Both the position numbers and the translations under genes were made by a program. The notes under the pieces are model-generated. The model did not search any database, was not told the DNA's origin, and worked only from the letters and a program-made list of their open reading frames with translations. Shown here in pieces: positions 11,355-21,880 of a DNA stretch of 64,000 nucleotides (the stretch's first letter is position 1; every line of letters begins with the position of its first letter). Source of the stretch: Stomoxys calcitrans (Eukaryota; Arthropoda; Insecta; Diptera; Muscidae); contig NC_081555.1 in NCBI RefSeq assembly GCF_963082655.1, positions 95,238,914 to 95,302,913 of the forward strand, in the 5' to 3' direction.

Positions 11355-13560
11355 CAATTGCAATCCTTGGAAAATAACGCGAAAATCGTACTTGGTTACA
11401 AAAACCTCCCCCATGAAACCCAAGGTACGACGAGGAGTGTCAATGAGTGCGGCATACCGAGCTTCCTGCAGTCAGTAGCTACATGCCGGACAAGGGAGAG
11501 ATATCGGGAGAATAGAAAAGAATCGTCTATACCACAGAAAGAAGAGCGACATGGAAGGAAGGGGAAATTTTTGGAACTTATGTCTAGGGGGATCCGACGG
11601 AGAAGTCATGAAGATAATCGCCGAGAAACGACCATAAATGCTTGTAAACGTCTGTAACTGATGTGTGTCAGAAGGAATATTCCCAGATGCATGGAAACAA
11701 CAAAGTCTGGTTTTGATCAGCAAAGGGAAATGTGATTCAGAGTCGTCATCGTCTTACAGGCCACTGCATGATGGACACAAGCGCAAACTGTTGGAGCGTT
11801 AAATAAAACCTGGACTCACAGAGGTAATCGCTGGAGAAGGACTCTCGAGAAGCTAATATGGTTTCCGGCAATAGGGGCCCTAAAGGACGTAGTTGAGATT
11901 GTGGAACAGGCCAACGGCTGAACCCACGCAGCAGACCCATTCCGACAATAGGGCACCTAAAGGACGTAGTTGAGATAGTGGAAGCAGACCAATGGCTGAA
12001 TCTTCGCAGCAAGACCCATCATCCTATTGGCAACGCTGGACGTTAACAACGCCTTTAACAGCCTCAGGTGACTGGACGTATTGCGGGCCATGAAGATAGA
12101 CTTAAATGTGCCGGAGTATCTGATGAGAATTATGAGAAGTTATCTGAGAGACCAGAAGCCCTTCTACACATTTATGAGGAGGTATGAAGCTACGTCCGGT
12201 GCTGCACAAAGTTCCATACTTGGGTCCGACCTCTGGAACGTCAGCTACGACGGAATACTGAGGATGGAGATGACGGTAAAAACATTTCTGGTCGAATACG
12301 CGGACGATATTGCCCCTGTCATCCCAGCAAGACATACGGACGAGGCGCAACGAACACTACAATAGGTTATAAACAGAACTAAACATTGGTTGGAATTCCA
12401 AGGGCTACATCTGGCAATGCAAAAGATTGAGCTACTCCTGCTCACGAGGAGATAGATATGAGGATCGAGGACGTCGTCTAACTAACTAGAAGACACGTGT
12501 ATGCCTAGGGGTACGACGCGACACCAAATTGACGCAGTACATCAAAAGCGGCGAAGATAACGGCCCAATTAAGGCACTTAATGGCGAACATCGGAGAACC
12601 TAATGATGGAGGACTGCAATGGTATACTTCTTTATGAAGCGTGATTTCGGGTAGATCCCTACAGATCAGATGCAGGACTAAGGCGCTGCCTTCGATATAG
12701 AAGACGACCGCTCTAAGAGTTACGTTATATTGCCGAACAATATCTGAACCTGGAGTTCTCTTTATTGCCGGTATAGTGCCAAAAGACTTACAATCTCTAG
12801 AGCGGGTGAAACTATATGACGCCAAACTTAACCCCCAACATCCATCCATATTGGAAGATGTTCGACAAGACACGCTGAGCATTTGCCAGTCAAGATAAAT
12901 ATTGACACGCGAGGCAGATGAACCTCTAAGCTCATCCTCGATATACGACATGGATTGATAGAAAGAAAGGCGACGCACAATGGGCCAAACGGCAAAAAAT
13001 CCTCGCGACATAAACTCCTATGTGACGCGGGCAACATCTGGACACGGATATTTCCGCAAGAACCTACACAGTATAGGACAATGCAGCTCATCTACGCTCA
13101 TCTTCTGCATCTACGAAGAAAAAGAGGTGGTGGATGATGCTGAGCACACGGTCTTCCGCTGTTACTGCTGGTGCTACTAATAAAAGAGTAGATCGGTAAA
13201 ACAAGAGCCAAAAACCAAACAACGAAGATGTGCAGCAGAGGGGATAGCTGGAAGCTGTGACAACTTTTGTCGAAGAGATATTTAGGTCAACGAAAAGAAG
13301 ACTTGGACGCGTCAACTGCTATAGGGAGAGGGCACCCGGACGCAGCAATACAGAGACGTATGGCGCAAGAGCCACAAGGGAATCCACCTCGAAGTAATGC
13401 GAGAGCGGTGTCGAGGTGGTTTATATAATATGAGAGATAAAGTGTATGTTTAGTGGGTAGACCCCAAGGTCGGCATACGGCGGGAGCCGATGGCTATCGT
13501 TAGATGTGTTATGCTTTTTACCACCTATGGGCAAAAAAGAGAAACAAAGGAATAGAAAAA
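11355..13560 (+). mobile_element. Decayed R1-type LINE (reverse transcriptase region)
   Basis: A multiply frameshifted reverse-transcriptase relic. Readable blocks in different frames are: VLISKGKCDSESSSSYRPL near 11710, LDVNNAFNSLRW near 12030, TSGAAQSSILGSDLWNVSYD near 12200 (family QGSILGP motif with changes), VEYADDIAPVI near 12290 (YADD catalytic motif) and a C-terminal DDAEHTVFRC near 13130. This block order and wording is that of R1-clade elements. Many stops make it inactive. A 77-78 bp segment inside the RT region is tandemly duplicated (11864-11940 and 11941-12019). R1 elements normally target 28S rDNA; no rDNA is visible here, so this is a dispersed relative or relic. Confidence 0.75.
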
Positions 13561-13584
13561 AACGGACCCCTAACGTTGATGGCC

Positions 13585-13790
13585 CATGCAAACGAAAAAG
13601 GATAAAAATTTGCTGATCTACACCTGGAGTGTCTGCACTCTCTATGGAGAAGGTGAAGTATACGCGCTGGCGGAGGTATTGGAGAAGTACAAGGCAGATA
13701 TTACCGCCTTACAGGAAGTGCGATGGACTGGGAATGGCGTCACAACAACATCAAAAGGTGACGAACCAGCCACAATCCGTATGAAATAGG
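13585..13790 (+). mobile_element. LINE endonuclease (EEP) N-terminal fragment
   Basis: The frame encodes TWSVCTLYGEGEVYALAEVL and then KADITALQEVRWTGNG. This is the start of an exonuclease-endonuclease-phosphatase domain; the E of LQEVRW is the metal-binding glutamate. It is a fragment of about 68 codons ending in a stop, so it is dead. The wording recalls RTE-like or craniofacial-development-protein-2-like elements (inference). It is unrelated to the R1 relic just upstream. Confidence 0.65.
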
Positions 13791-14420
13791 TGTGAATGCG
13801 CAAAGCCATAGGCGGGAGTATTAGTGGTGAGAGCAAGAGAAACAAATGGTGCGAGAGAAAGAGTATCTCGGCCTTGGCGTGCAAGTCATTTCCATTTTTA
13901 TTGTTGTTTGCATATATGTTTTGCGAAGCTGCACAACAAAACAAACAATTTGATAACTACAGGTCATATGAAGTAGGTGGGTTTTATAAAGGCGAGTTTG
14001 TGGTACATATTACGGCCAAACGGCTGACTGGATTTTAATGAAATTGGCATCAATCGAAAGATATTTTTCCAGAGATGTGCAGAATATATATGAACATTAA
14101 TCCATGTAGAATATATATGAACATTTATCCAAAAAAATCCATTAAAATGAGGAATTAATTTTCAATAAAGGAAGAAGAAAAAGAAACAGCCAATTGTTGT
14201 TGGTTTTTACTTAAGCATCCGTTTTTTTGTATGTATAGCCATGCCTTGGTAGGAGTATTAGTGGTGAGAGTGCGAGAGGTGACTGGTATGTGCGAGAGAA
14301 AGAGTATGCTAAAAGAAACTACTATAGAGGTGCGGGTGTGTGGTGGTATGATGCGTGTGGCTCTACTTGTTGTTCTTAGGCATGAAGGTTAGGCAGTATA
14401 TTAAGCTGCGGCTATTGGAA
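13791..14420 (+). repeat. Dispersed copies of the 19.0-20.5 kb tandem unit
   Basis: It contains GGGAGTATTAGTGGTGAGAG twice (about 13812 and 14250), GGTGCGAGAGAAAGAGT, AATTAATTTTCAATAAAGGA and AATTGTTGTTGG, in the order seen in the array at 19008-20455. The short ORF here and those in the array are not conserved as protein. Confidence 0.65.
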
Positions 14421-14640
14421 ATGACGTTTGCTGTTAAATACGTTGGCAACTGTCAAATACAACTTTGGCAACGCACTTACTTAAACATTAAAAGGAGGCA
14501 AAGTAACTAATTGTGTGGCCACACTATGCTCTTAATGAATGAAATAGTTGGCGGAGAGTTAAAACAAGTAAAGAAAAAGTGTGCAGTATTGTTGCTTACA
14601 TTATTTGATGGCTCCCATATGTTTTAAGGTAAAAAATCAA
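14421..14640. other. Unassigned DNA
   Basis: Nothing recognised between the tandem-unit copy and FamD. Confidence 0.3.
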
Positions 14641-15420
14641 TATCTTTTTGTATGCTTTCTTAGATTTACTTGCAATATTCAGATAGTTTGAAATAATCAC
14701 CTTGTGATGAACATAGTGCACTTTTTATTTCAATATCAGAAGGGGGTTGTGTGGTGGGTTGCCCTGCCACTGAACAAGCCAAAGCGGCATGAAGCGCGTT
14801 CTTGTAATATGGGTTCTCGAATGGAAGGCAGAACGAATCTGACATAAAATGTGGCGTCAAGTGGGGGGAGGGGTCAAGTTTTGGGGTTTTACAAGTAAAG
14901 TACGAACTTAACTTTGAAATATGGATTCAACTTTTAGAGTTTTATCCCAAAAAGCATCAACGGACATGTAGCCTTACTATGACAACATGGGACTCAAATT
15001 CAGGGTATTTGAGAATAGAGCAGGAATTTCACATCGAAATTTTGGGCCAACAATCTCAAGGGCCACTGCTGGAAAGGATATGTTGCCATTTAAATAAATC
15101 TGGGTCGAAATGAAAGGACTTTAGGAGTAGAGTACGAACGCAACATTCAAACATATAACAAGTGGCTGAGAGTCCGCTTTATATCCAAGTTGTCATGTAG
15201 CCCACTTATGGCAATATGATATTCAAATCAAGGGTTTTTGGCAGTAGGATGAACATTTTGGGGTAAGTGGCTGTGCGGCTGCAAAATCTTAAATTTTTGA
15301 AATATGCACTGTATTCAATCGAAAGGTTTTGGCAAGTTGTGTATGCCAACAATGTGGGGTATATTTGAAGTCAAGATGCACCCATGAGACCTAGAAGTTT
15401 AGATTATAAACGTAAGTAAA
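14641..15420 (+). mobile_element. FamD interspersed repeat
   Basis: It shares GGAAGG..AGCGAATCTGACAT, GTACGAAC and repeated phrases about tracking ...ACTCAAATT...GGTATTTGAGA with the copy at 21881-22254. Modules repeat internally (AAAGTACGAACTT, AGAGTACGAACGC). No coding capacity; the antisense 64-codon ORF is incidental. Confidence 0.5.
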
Positions 15421-15501
15421 TTTTTATTCTGTGTATTGTAACAGGCACAGCGTAGAGTGCTTGAGTAGGCTAGTAGAAAGGAAAATAAGAACCTTTTTTA
15501 T

Positions 15502-15551
15502 AGCACACCACATTTTGCCTAAACTTTTTATTAGGCAAAATGTGGTGTGCT
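15502..15551. repeat. Perfect 21-bp-stem hairpin
   Basis: The left arm 15502-15522 (AGCACACCACATTTTGCCTA A) is the exact reverse complement of 15531-15551, separated by 8 nt. A third, imperfect copy of the left arm lies near 15641 (GCACACCATATTTCGCCTAA). Function unknown; a remnant of a small inverted-repeat element or a structured RNA are alternatives. Confidence 0.85.
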
Positions 15552-15670
15552 TTACATGCAATGGGCAGGCGATTTCGAAGCTGACCAAAGCTTCTGATCA
15601 GACCGCTAAGCGATTTCCGTAGTCTAACCAATGCATTTACCGCACACCATATTTCGCCTAAAAATTTTAA

Positions 15671-16800
15671 AAACTTTTGTTTTCTATTCTAAATAGAAGA
15701 AAAATCAAAGCCTATTGGTTTCAGCTGGATAAAAAAATACATAAAGAAATTCCAACAATAATAAAAATTTAAATAAATTACATTGAGTTATTGCAAGTAA
15801 TTAATTATAGTATTTATGTAATAACGAAGGAGAATTTCTACAGTTAATCACGTGCTTAAATTGTTTCATCATTATTATTGCACGATCTATGGGCAATGAA
15901 TGATAAGACGTGTTTCTATGAATATTTTATTCAATGCAGTAAGATATCGTAATTAAGTTGTCACGAGAAGGCAACAAATTTTTCTAAAATCCAATGTGAA
16001 TTTTCTAAAAATATTTGCAAAAAAAAAAATAAAATGAGTTTCTCAGGTTAAAAAAGAAATGACGAAATTTTCTTCTAATTTTGCATTGCACACACAAGTT
16101 TTAAAAGCAAACAAAATGAAGAAAAAAAATGCCACAATAAACAGCGTCAACGGATGTTTGGGTGCAAAACGGAAATGACGTATTCACTCATTCATTCATT
16201 TAGTCAGTTATCCATCGGTTCATTCCAATCACATTCATTCAAAGATTTTTTGTTGCTGCTTTTTATTTGTGGTGGTCGGTCGCTTACTGGTAGGCGTCTG
16301 GCTTGGTGTTTTCTTTTTTTTTGCAGAGTTTTCACAAATGATGTGCCGCTGATATGTTACATCTTGTCGTTTCTTATATTATAAAAGAAAATTGCACAAA
16401 AATTTTGTGTTTTTTTCTTACTTGATGTGGAAAGGAAAAAATAAATCTTCCGCCCAGTCGTCATGAAGACGCTATAAATTTGTAAGCATGTCAAGTTGAA
16501 GTGATTTTATCTTAAAGATATTGTCATTTCCAATTGACTATTGCCTTCAGTCTATCAGTTGGCGAGACATCTCAAAAGCCCCTCCCTCCTATCGCAATGT
16601 ATGGAAAAGTGTTTGGGGAAGGAGCACACTTAACTCGCAAGAATAAAAAAAATTGCAGACTTACGATAGACTACAAAGAGCAGGATGCACTCTTAACCCC
16701 AATGTACGCGAGATGAGGTACCTATGGTTTTTTTTTTCGAATGTATAAATGGCATAAACAACACTCACATCTCGATATTGTGTTATATCGGACCATCTTT
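15671..16800. other. AT-rich single-copy-looking DNA
   Basis: No gene supported. T-rich and A-rich runs; short ORFs lack any recognisable domain. Confidence 0.4.
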
Positions 16801-16942
16801 TATATAACAAGTTAAAGCGTGCTAAGTTCGGCCGGGCCAAATTTTGGGAATCCACCACCATGGATCGCTTTATGGGGTCTCAGACGAATATTTCGAGTAG
16901 TTACGAACATAATGACGAAAATCCTATGGTGGAGGGTATAAA
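16801..16942 (+). mobile_element. Minimal FamA copy with both termini
   Basis: The 5' terminus GCGTGCTAAGTTCGGCCGGG and a CCACCACCATGGATCGC block join directly to the 3' block GGGGTCTCAGACGAATATTT ... GGTGGAGGGTATAAA. The internal 150-bp modules are missing, so this ~140 bp copy defines the family ends. Confidence 0.75.
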
Positions 16943-16954
16943 ATAAGAATAATG

Positions 16955-17043
16955 TAGCATGTCCGCTTTTGACGCTGAACGGCTGGGTTCGAATCCCGGC
17001 TAGATTATCAGAACAAATTTTTCAGCGGTGGTTACCCCCTCCT
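16955..17043 (+). mobile_element. SINE1 5' head fragment
   Basis: Contains GCATGTCCGC, box B GGTTCGAATCCCGGC and CAGCGGTGGTTACCCCCTCC, then breaks off at CCTAAT and passes directly into an A-rich tract. Confidence 0.75.
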
Positions 17044-17140
17044 AATCCTAATAAAATAAAAAAATAAAATAAAAAAAAATAATAAAATAAAAAAAAATAA
17101 AATAAAAAAAAAATAAAATAAAAAAAAAAAAATAAAAAAA

Positions 17141-17172
<32 letters not shown>

Positions 17173-17303
17173 AAATAAAATAAAATAAAAAAAAAATAAA
17201 AAAAAAATAAAAAAAAAATAAAATAAAAAAATAAAATAAAAAAAATTAAAATAAAAAAAAAATAAAATAAAAAAAAAAAAAATAAAATAAAAAAAATATA
17301 AAA

Positions 17304-17335
<32 letters not shown>

Positions 17336-17780
17336 ATAAAATAAAATAAAAAAAATAAAATAAAAAAAAAATAAAATAAAAAAAAATAAATTAAAAAAAA
17401 TAAAATAAAAAAATAAATAAAATAAAAAATAAATAAAATAAAAAAATAAATAAAATAAAAAAATAAATAAAATAAAAAAATAAATAAATAAAATAAAAAA
17501 AATAAATAAATAAAATAAAAAAAAATAGAAATTCATAAAAATAAAAAACAAAAAATAAATAAATAAAATAAAAAAATAAATAGAAATTCATAAAAATAAA
17601 AAACAAAAAAGAAAAAAAAATAACAAAAATAAATTAAATAAAACTTAAAACAATAAAAATATAAATAAAAAAATAAAAAACCAAAATGTAAAAAATAATA
17701 AAAGTAAAAAAATTATAAAAATAATACAAGTATAAAAAAATAGAAGTACAAAATAATATTAATATAAAAAAGTATAACAA
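17044..17780 (+). repeat. A-rich low-complexity tract, (AAAATAAA)n type
   Basis: Almost exclusively A and T with A strongly favoured on the plus strand; short A-runs are punctuated by single T. The Phe/Ile/Leu-rich antisense ORFs are artefacts of this composition. Confidence 0.9.
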
Positions 17781-17789
17781 ACAAAACCG

Positions 17790-17915
17790 CGGCGATGGGT
17801 CCTTTGGACCGGAACGAGCATGCTCACCTACAGGAGCTTGACGAGGATCGCCACCTCCACATTAAAATGTGGCTACAACAACAAATAAAAACAAAGAATA
17901 GTACATTTCCTTAAA
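17790..17915 (+). pseudogene. GC-richer coding-like island of unknown origin
   Basis: A sharp compositional island inside A-rich sequence. One frame reads MGPLDRNEHAHLQELDEDRH and continues with LHIKMWLQQQ to a stop, which looks protein-like. I do not recognise the family. It may be the 3' coding end of a retroelement whose tail is the A-rich sequence after it. Confidence 0.3.
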
Positions 17916-18660
17916 AATGCATTTTAAATACATCTACATACCACTTTCACAGTCCGCCAGAGCCAACAATTTGAAATTTATAAGAAACTTAGAATGTTGT
18001 GTTAATAAATTTCATTGAAATAAAAAACTATTACACAGACCTACACCATCGACAGTCTTAAGGAAAATGAAAGTGATTACAAATATGAATGTGGGGCAAA
18101 AAGAAATAATAATAAAAGCATAAGCAAAAGTGGTTCTTCTATTGAAGCAATTGCTCGAATAGATATACATATATTCCTTTTTTAAACAAAAGATAAAATT
18201 CTATACAGTTTATCTCTACCTCGTTTAATGGAGACTAAATTGAAAGTGGATGACGAAAACCAAAGAAACAAACAGAAGGACAGACGAATAAAAAACACAC
18301 AGTGGAGTCATCACATGGCGTTATAGTTTAAATTGAGATTATGATTTCATTATTTATTTTTGTTATTTCTTAGAGTTGGTCTGCCATTTCTTAGGAGTTT
18401 TAACGATAACAGTTTTTTATTATTCAGAAATATTAATTAAAAACAAATTGTCTCACATTTTTAACCCTTTTTTGTTCTCCAAAAAAACACAAGTGTTTCA
18501 TTTTTAGCAATAATTAGTCATAAAGATATTTGCAAAAATTTTATTTGAACAGCGAAAACATATTTCCAATTAGGGCATTAAGGTGTTTTTGTTTAATTTC
18601 ATGTGGAACTCAAGGTGATGATTAATTGCATGAGGAAAGTTGTGGTATGTGAAATACTAG
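17916..18660. other. AT-rich single-copy-looking DNA
   Basis: No gene or repeat recognised. Confidence 0.35.
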
Positions 18661-18675
18661 GGCAATCAAATAGAA

Positions 18676-18800
18676 AAAATGTCATAGAAATTTTGTCTTT
18701 AGCAAAAATTTTACGGGAATTTAGTTTTTTAGGGAAATTTTCCCAGAAATTTTTCCGTTAGAGAAAAATTTTTAGAAAATTTGACTTAAAAGGAAATTTC
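18676..18800 (-). repeat. Remnant of the 29-bp minisatellite
   Basis: Diverged units such as TCATAGAAATTTTGTCTTTA and CCAGAAATTTTTCCGTTAGA match the unit of the arrays at 4912 and 8076, in the orientation of the latter. Confidence 0.5.
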
Positions 18801-19007
18801 CTTGATTCTTGATACCTTTTGAATTTGGGTATTTTTTGCTAAAAGTTAGTTTAAGAGAAAATCTCCAATCATTAAGCTCGTCTCGAAAGAGAAAACAAAC
18901 AAAAATTTTAAAATTTAATGACCTTCGCCCTAACAGGCAAAAAACTTGGAAATGAGAAATTGTATCTTTAAAAAATTCATGGAAATTTTGTGTAATAAAT
19001 ATTATTA
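18801..19007. other. Unassigned AT-rich DNA
   Basis: Nothing recognised. Confidence 0.3.
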
Positions 19008-20455
19008 AACGGCCAAGGGTTTCATAAAGGAGATATTGAGGTTCATATTATAGTTAGAAGGGTGAATGGATTTTACTGTAATTGGCATCAAACAAAAGAT
19101 ATTTTTCCAGAAAAGCGACGAATATATATGAAAAGCAATTTTTCGAAAAAAAAGCCACGAAAAAGAGGAATTAATACTCAATAAAAGAAGAAGAAGCTTA
19201 GACACAGCAAATTGTTGTTGTTTTTTTCGAAAGCATTCGTTTTAGGTGTGAATGCAAAGCCATAGGTGGGAGTATTAGTGGTGAGAGTAAGAGAAACAAA
19301 TGGTGCGAGAGAAAGAGTTTCACTATTTGGGTGAGGATGTTGTGGGGGTGTGATGTGTGTGGCCCTACTTGGCAAGTGAGCTTTGGCGTTCGAGTCATTT
19401 GAATTACGAAAAAGAGGAATTTATTTTCAATAAAAGAAGAAGAAGTTTAAACACAGCAAATTGTTGTTGGTTTTTTTTTCGAAAGCATTCGGTATGGGTA
19501 TTAGTGGTGAGAGTAAGAGAAAGAAATGGTGCGAGAGAAAGAGTTTCACTATTTGGGTGAGCGTGTTGCGGGAGTGTGATGTGAGTAGGGCAACGCACAT
19601 GTAGAATGTAGGTGAGCTTTGACGTTCGAGGCATTTGAATTTTTGTTGTTGTTGTTGTTTCTGTATGTTTTGCGGCCAGCCAAATGAGAAACAACATTTT
19701 ATAACTGCAGTACAGGTTATAAAATGTTGTTTCCAAAGAAGCGACAGATATATATGAAAAGCAATTTTTCGAAAAAAAAGCCACGAAAAAGAGGAATTAA
19801 TTTTCAATAAAAGAAGAAGAAGCTTAAACACAGCAAATTGTTGTTGGTTTTTTTTCGAAAGCATTCGATATGGGTGTGAATGCAAAGCCATAAATGGGAG
19901 TATTAGTGGTGAGAGTAAGAGAAACAAATGGTGCGAGAGAGTTTCACTATTTGGGTGGGGGTGTGATGTGCGTGGCCCTACTTGGCATGTTTTTTGTTTT
20001 GTTGTTGTTTCTATATGTTTTGCCTAATAAGAACAAAATTTTATAACTGCAGTACAGGTTATAAAATATTATCCACAGAAGCGACTTTTCGAAAAAAAAG
20101 AATTAATTTTCAATAAAAGAAGAAGAAGCTTAAACACAGCAAATTGATGTTGGTTTTTTTCGAAAGAATTCGTTATGGGTGTGAATGCAATGCCATAGGG
20201 AGTATTAGTGGTGAGAGTAAGCGAAACAAATGGTGCGAGAGAAAGAGGAACAAATGGTGCGAGAGAAAGAGTTTTACTATTTGGGTGAGGGTGTTGTAGG
20301 GGTGCGATGTGCGTCGCCCTACTTGGCATGTAGGTGAGCTTTGGCGTTCGAGGCATTTGTATTTTTGTTGTTGTTTCTGTGTGTTTTGCGGCCAGCCTTA
20401 TAAGAAACAACATTTTATTACCGTAGTACAGGTCGTTTGCAATAGGTGGGCGAGT
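19008..20455 (+). repeat. Tandem array of ~250-380 bp units
   Basis: At least four units. The landmark TCAATAAAAGAAGAAGAAG occurs near 19178, 19427, 19805 and 20111. Each unit carries AACACAGCAAATTGTTG, a TTTTTTCGAAAGCATTCG block, GGAGTATTAGTGGTGAGAGT, GGTGCGAGAGAAAGAGT and TTCACTATTTGGGTGAG. Some units also have a TTGTTGTTTCTGTATGTTTT block followed by a hairpin. Unit spacing differs (about 248, 377 and 309 bp) through internal deletions. The antisense ORFs are shadows of the repeat. Confidence 0.85.
19688..19733. repeat. 18-bp-stem hairpin inside the tandem unit
   Basis: 19688-19705 (GAAACAACATTTTATAAC) is the exact reverse complement of 19716-19733, with a 10-nt loop. The unit near 20030-20078 has the same layout with substitutions. 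Confidence 0.85.
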
Positions 20456-20678
20456 GAGTGTCACTTATTGTATTTCAACATAGAAGTGAAAATTAAAAGT
20501 ATCGCTAGTTATGAACGATTCTGCTCCGTCAAAGTAACTGTAAGGCTATACTATGTATTCGGTGAACGTTATAGTTGGTGGACAGTAAAAAGGCATAAAG
20601 AAGAGGATGCCGTATTTTGCATGATATGATGGGCTCAATCTGCATAATATAAAAAAATTAATTTATGTTTGTTTGTAA
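20456..20678. other. Unassigned AT-rich DNA
   Basis: Lies between the tandem array and the foldback element; nothing recognised. Confidence 0.3.
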
Positions 20679-21273
20679 AGGGTGATTTTTTTGAGGTTAG
20701 GATTTTCATGCATTAGTATTTGACAGATCACGTGGGATTTCAGACATGGTGTCAAAGAGAAAGATGCTCAGTATGCTTTGACATTTCATCATGAATAGAC
20801 TTACTAACGAGCAACGCTTGCAAATCATTGAATTTTATTACCAAAATCAGTGTTCGGTTCGAAATGTGTTCATTCACCGTTCAGCGATGAGGCTCATTTC
20901 TGGTTGAATGGCTACGTAAATAAGCAAAATTGCCGCATTTGGAGTGAAGAGCAACCAGAAGCCGTTCAAGAACTGCCCATGCATCCCGAAAAATGCACTG
21001 TTTGGTGTGGTTTGTACGCTGGTGGAATCATTGGACCGTATTTTTTCAAAGATGCTGTTGGACGCAACGTTACGGTGAATGAACACATTTCGAACCGAAC
21101 ACTGATTTTGGTAATAAAATTCAATGATTTGCAAGCGTTGCTCGTTAGTAAGTCTATTCATGATGAAATGTCAAAGCATACTGAGCATCTTTCTCTTTGA
21201 CACCATGTCTGAAATCCCACGTGATCTGTCAAATACTAATGCATGAAAATCCTAACCTCAAAAAAATCACCCT
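20679..21273. mobile_element. Mariner-type foldback element, 202-bp arms
   Basis: Left arm 20679-20880 and right arm 21072-21273 are inverted copies that I could match base for base by eye. They begin AGGGTGATTTTTTTGAGG. The left arm carries the start of a mariner-like transposase (MNRLTNEQRLQIIEFYYQNQ, the helix-turn-helix DNA-binding N-terminus). The 191-bp core encodes a later piece of the same protein: SDEAHFWLNGYVNKQNCRIW and CTVWCGLYAGGIIGPYFF. That includes the first catalytic Asp region (SDEAHF) of a DDE transposase. The middle and the C-terminus are missing, so it cannot make transposase. Identical arms imply a recent origin or gene conversion. Confidence 0.9.
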
Positions 21274-21366
21274 ATATATCCATATAGACTCAAAAACGAC
21301 GTAATATATTTTATTGAAATGTTCGCTGTAAAGAATCCCTGCAGGAAGTTTGGGGTAAATTAACCC

Positions 21367-21595
21367 CTATTAACACAAATTACCAGTCATATCACCAGTC
21401 ACACTATTTCATTGCGTTGCTGCTTTGGCTTATTTTTCTTTTCACAGATTAAACAGGTGAATACACCCGCTTAAATGTGTCTATTAACACAAATTATCGG
21501 TCATATCACCAGCCATTTTAGTCCATTACTTGGCTACTTTTGCGTTTTCTCTATTCACAGAATAAACCGGTGAATACACCGCCTTAAATGTATCT
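21367..21595 (+). repeat. Tandem duplication, ~114 bp unit, two copies
   Basis: Both copies start CTATTAACACAAATTA, have CGGTCATATCACCAG or CAGTCATATCACCAG, then TTTCACAGA or ATTCACAGA and AGGTGAATACACC, and end TTAAATGT. About 80% identical by eye. Confidence 0.8.
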
Positions 21596-21880
21596 ATGTT
21601 GGGGACAGTTCGTTTTTTTCTTAGGTACGCATTCGTTCAAACCAGTCAAATGACCGATTTTTTTTTTTGAACTGGAGAAATGACTAATATTTTAAACCAG
21701 TTAAGGGACCAGTCCAAAATTATTGACAGCTTCCAGATACATGTCCATGTTAAAATCGCTGGTCATATGGACAGTCCGGGGACCAGTCATTGGTCACAAA
21801 AACACGGTAAATTCACCAGTTTAGAACCGGGCCTATGTGATGGACCGGTCCTGGATGATTTTGTGATAGAAAAACGGGAT
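21596..21880. repeat. Cluster of ACCAGTC / GACTGGT-like motifs
   Basis: Short motifs close to ACCAGTCA recur in both orientations (near 21637, 21697, 21709, 21763, 21781 and 21818), continuing those in the tandem duplication just before. There is no ORF with a recognisable domain. Confidence 0.45.

Noticed and set aside
11358..13560. Active R1 retrotransposon in rDNA
   Set aside because: Stops and frameshifts throughout, and no 28S rRNA sequence on either side.
14666..14860. 64-codon antisense ORF with QPTTQPP
   Set aside because: It lies in the FamD repeat and is not open in the other copy.
17246..17606. Phe/Ile/Leu-rich antisense ORFs (also 41921-42157 and 44724-45149)
   Set aside because: They are translations of A-rich simple repeats, not membrane proteins.
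19404..19927. 126- and 166-codon antisense ORFs over the tandem array
   Set aside because: They repeat the same phrases with the array period and change frame between units; no domain.
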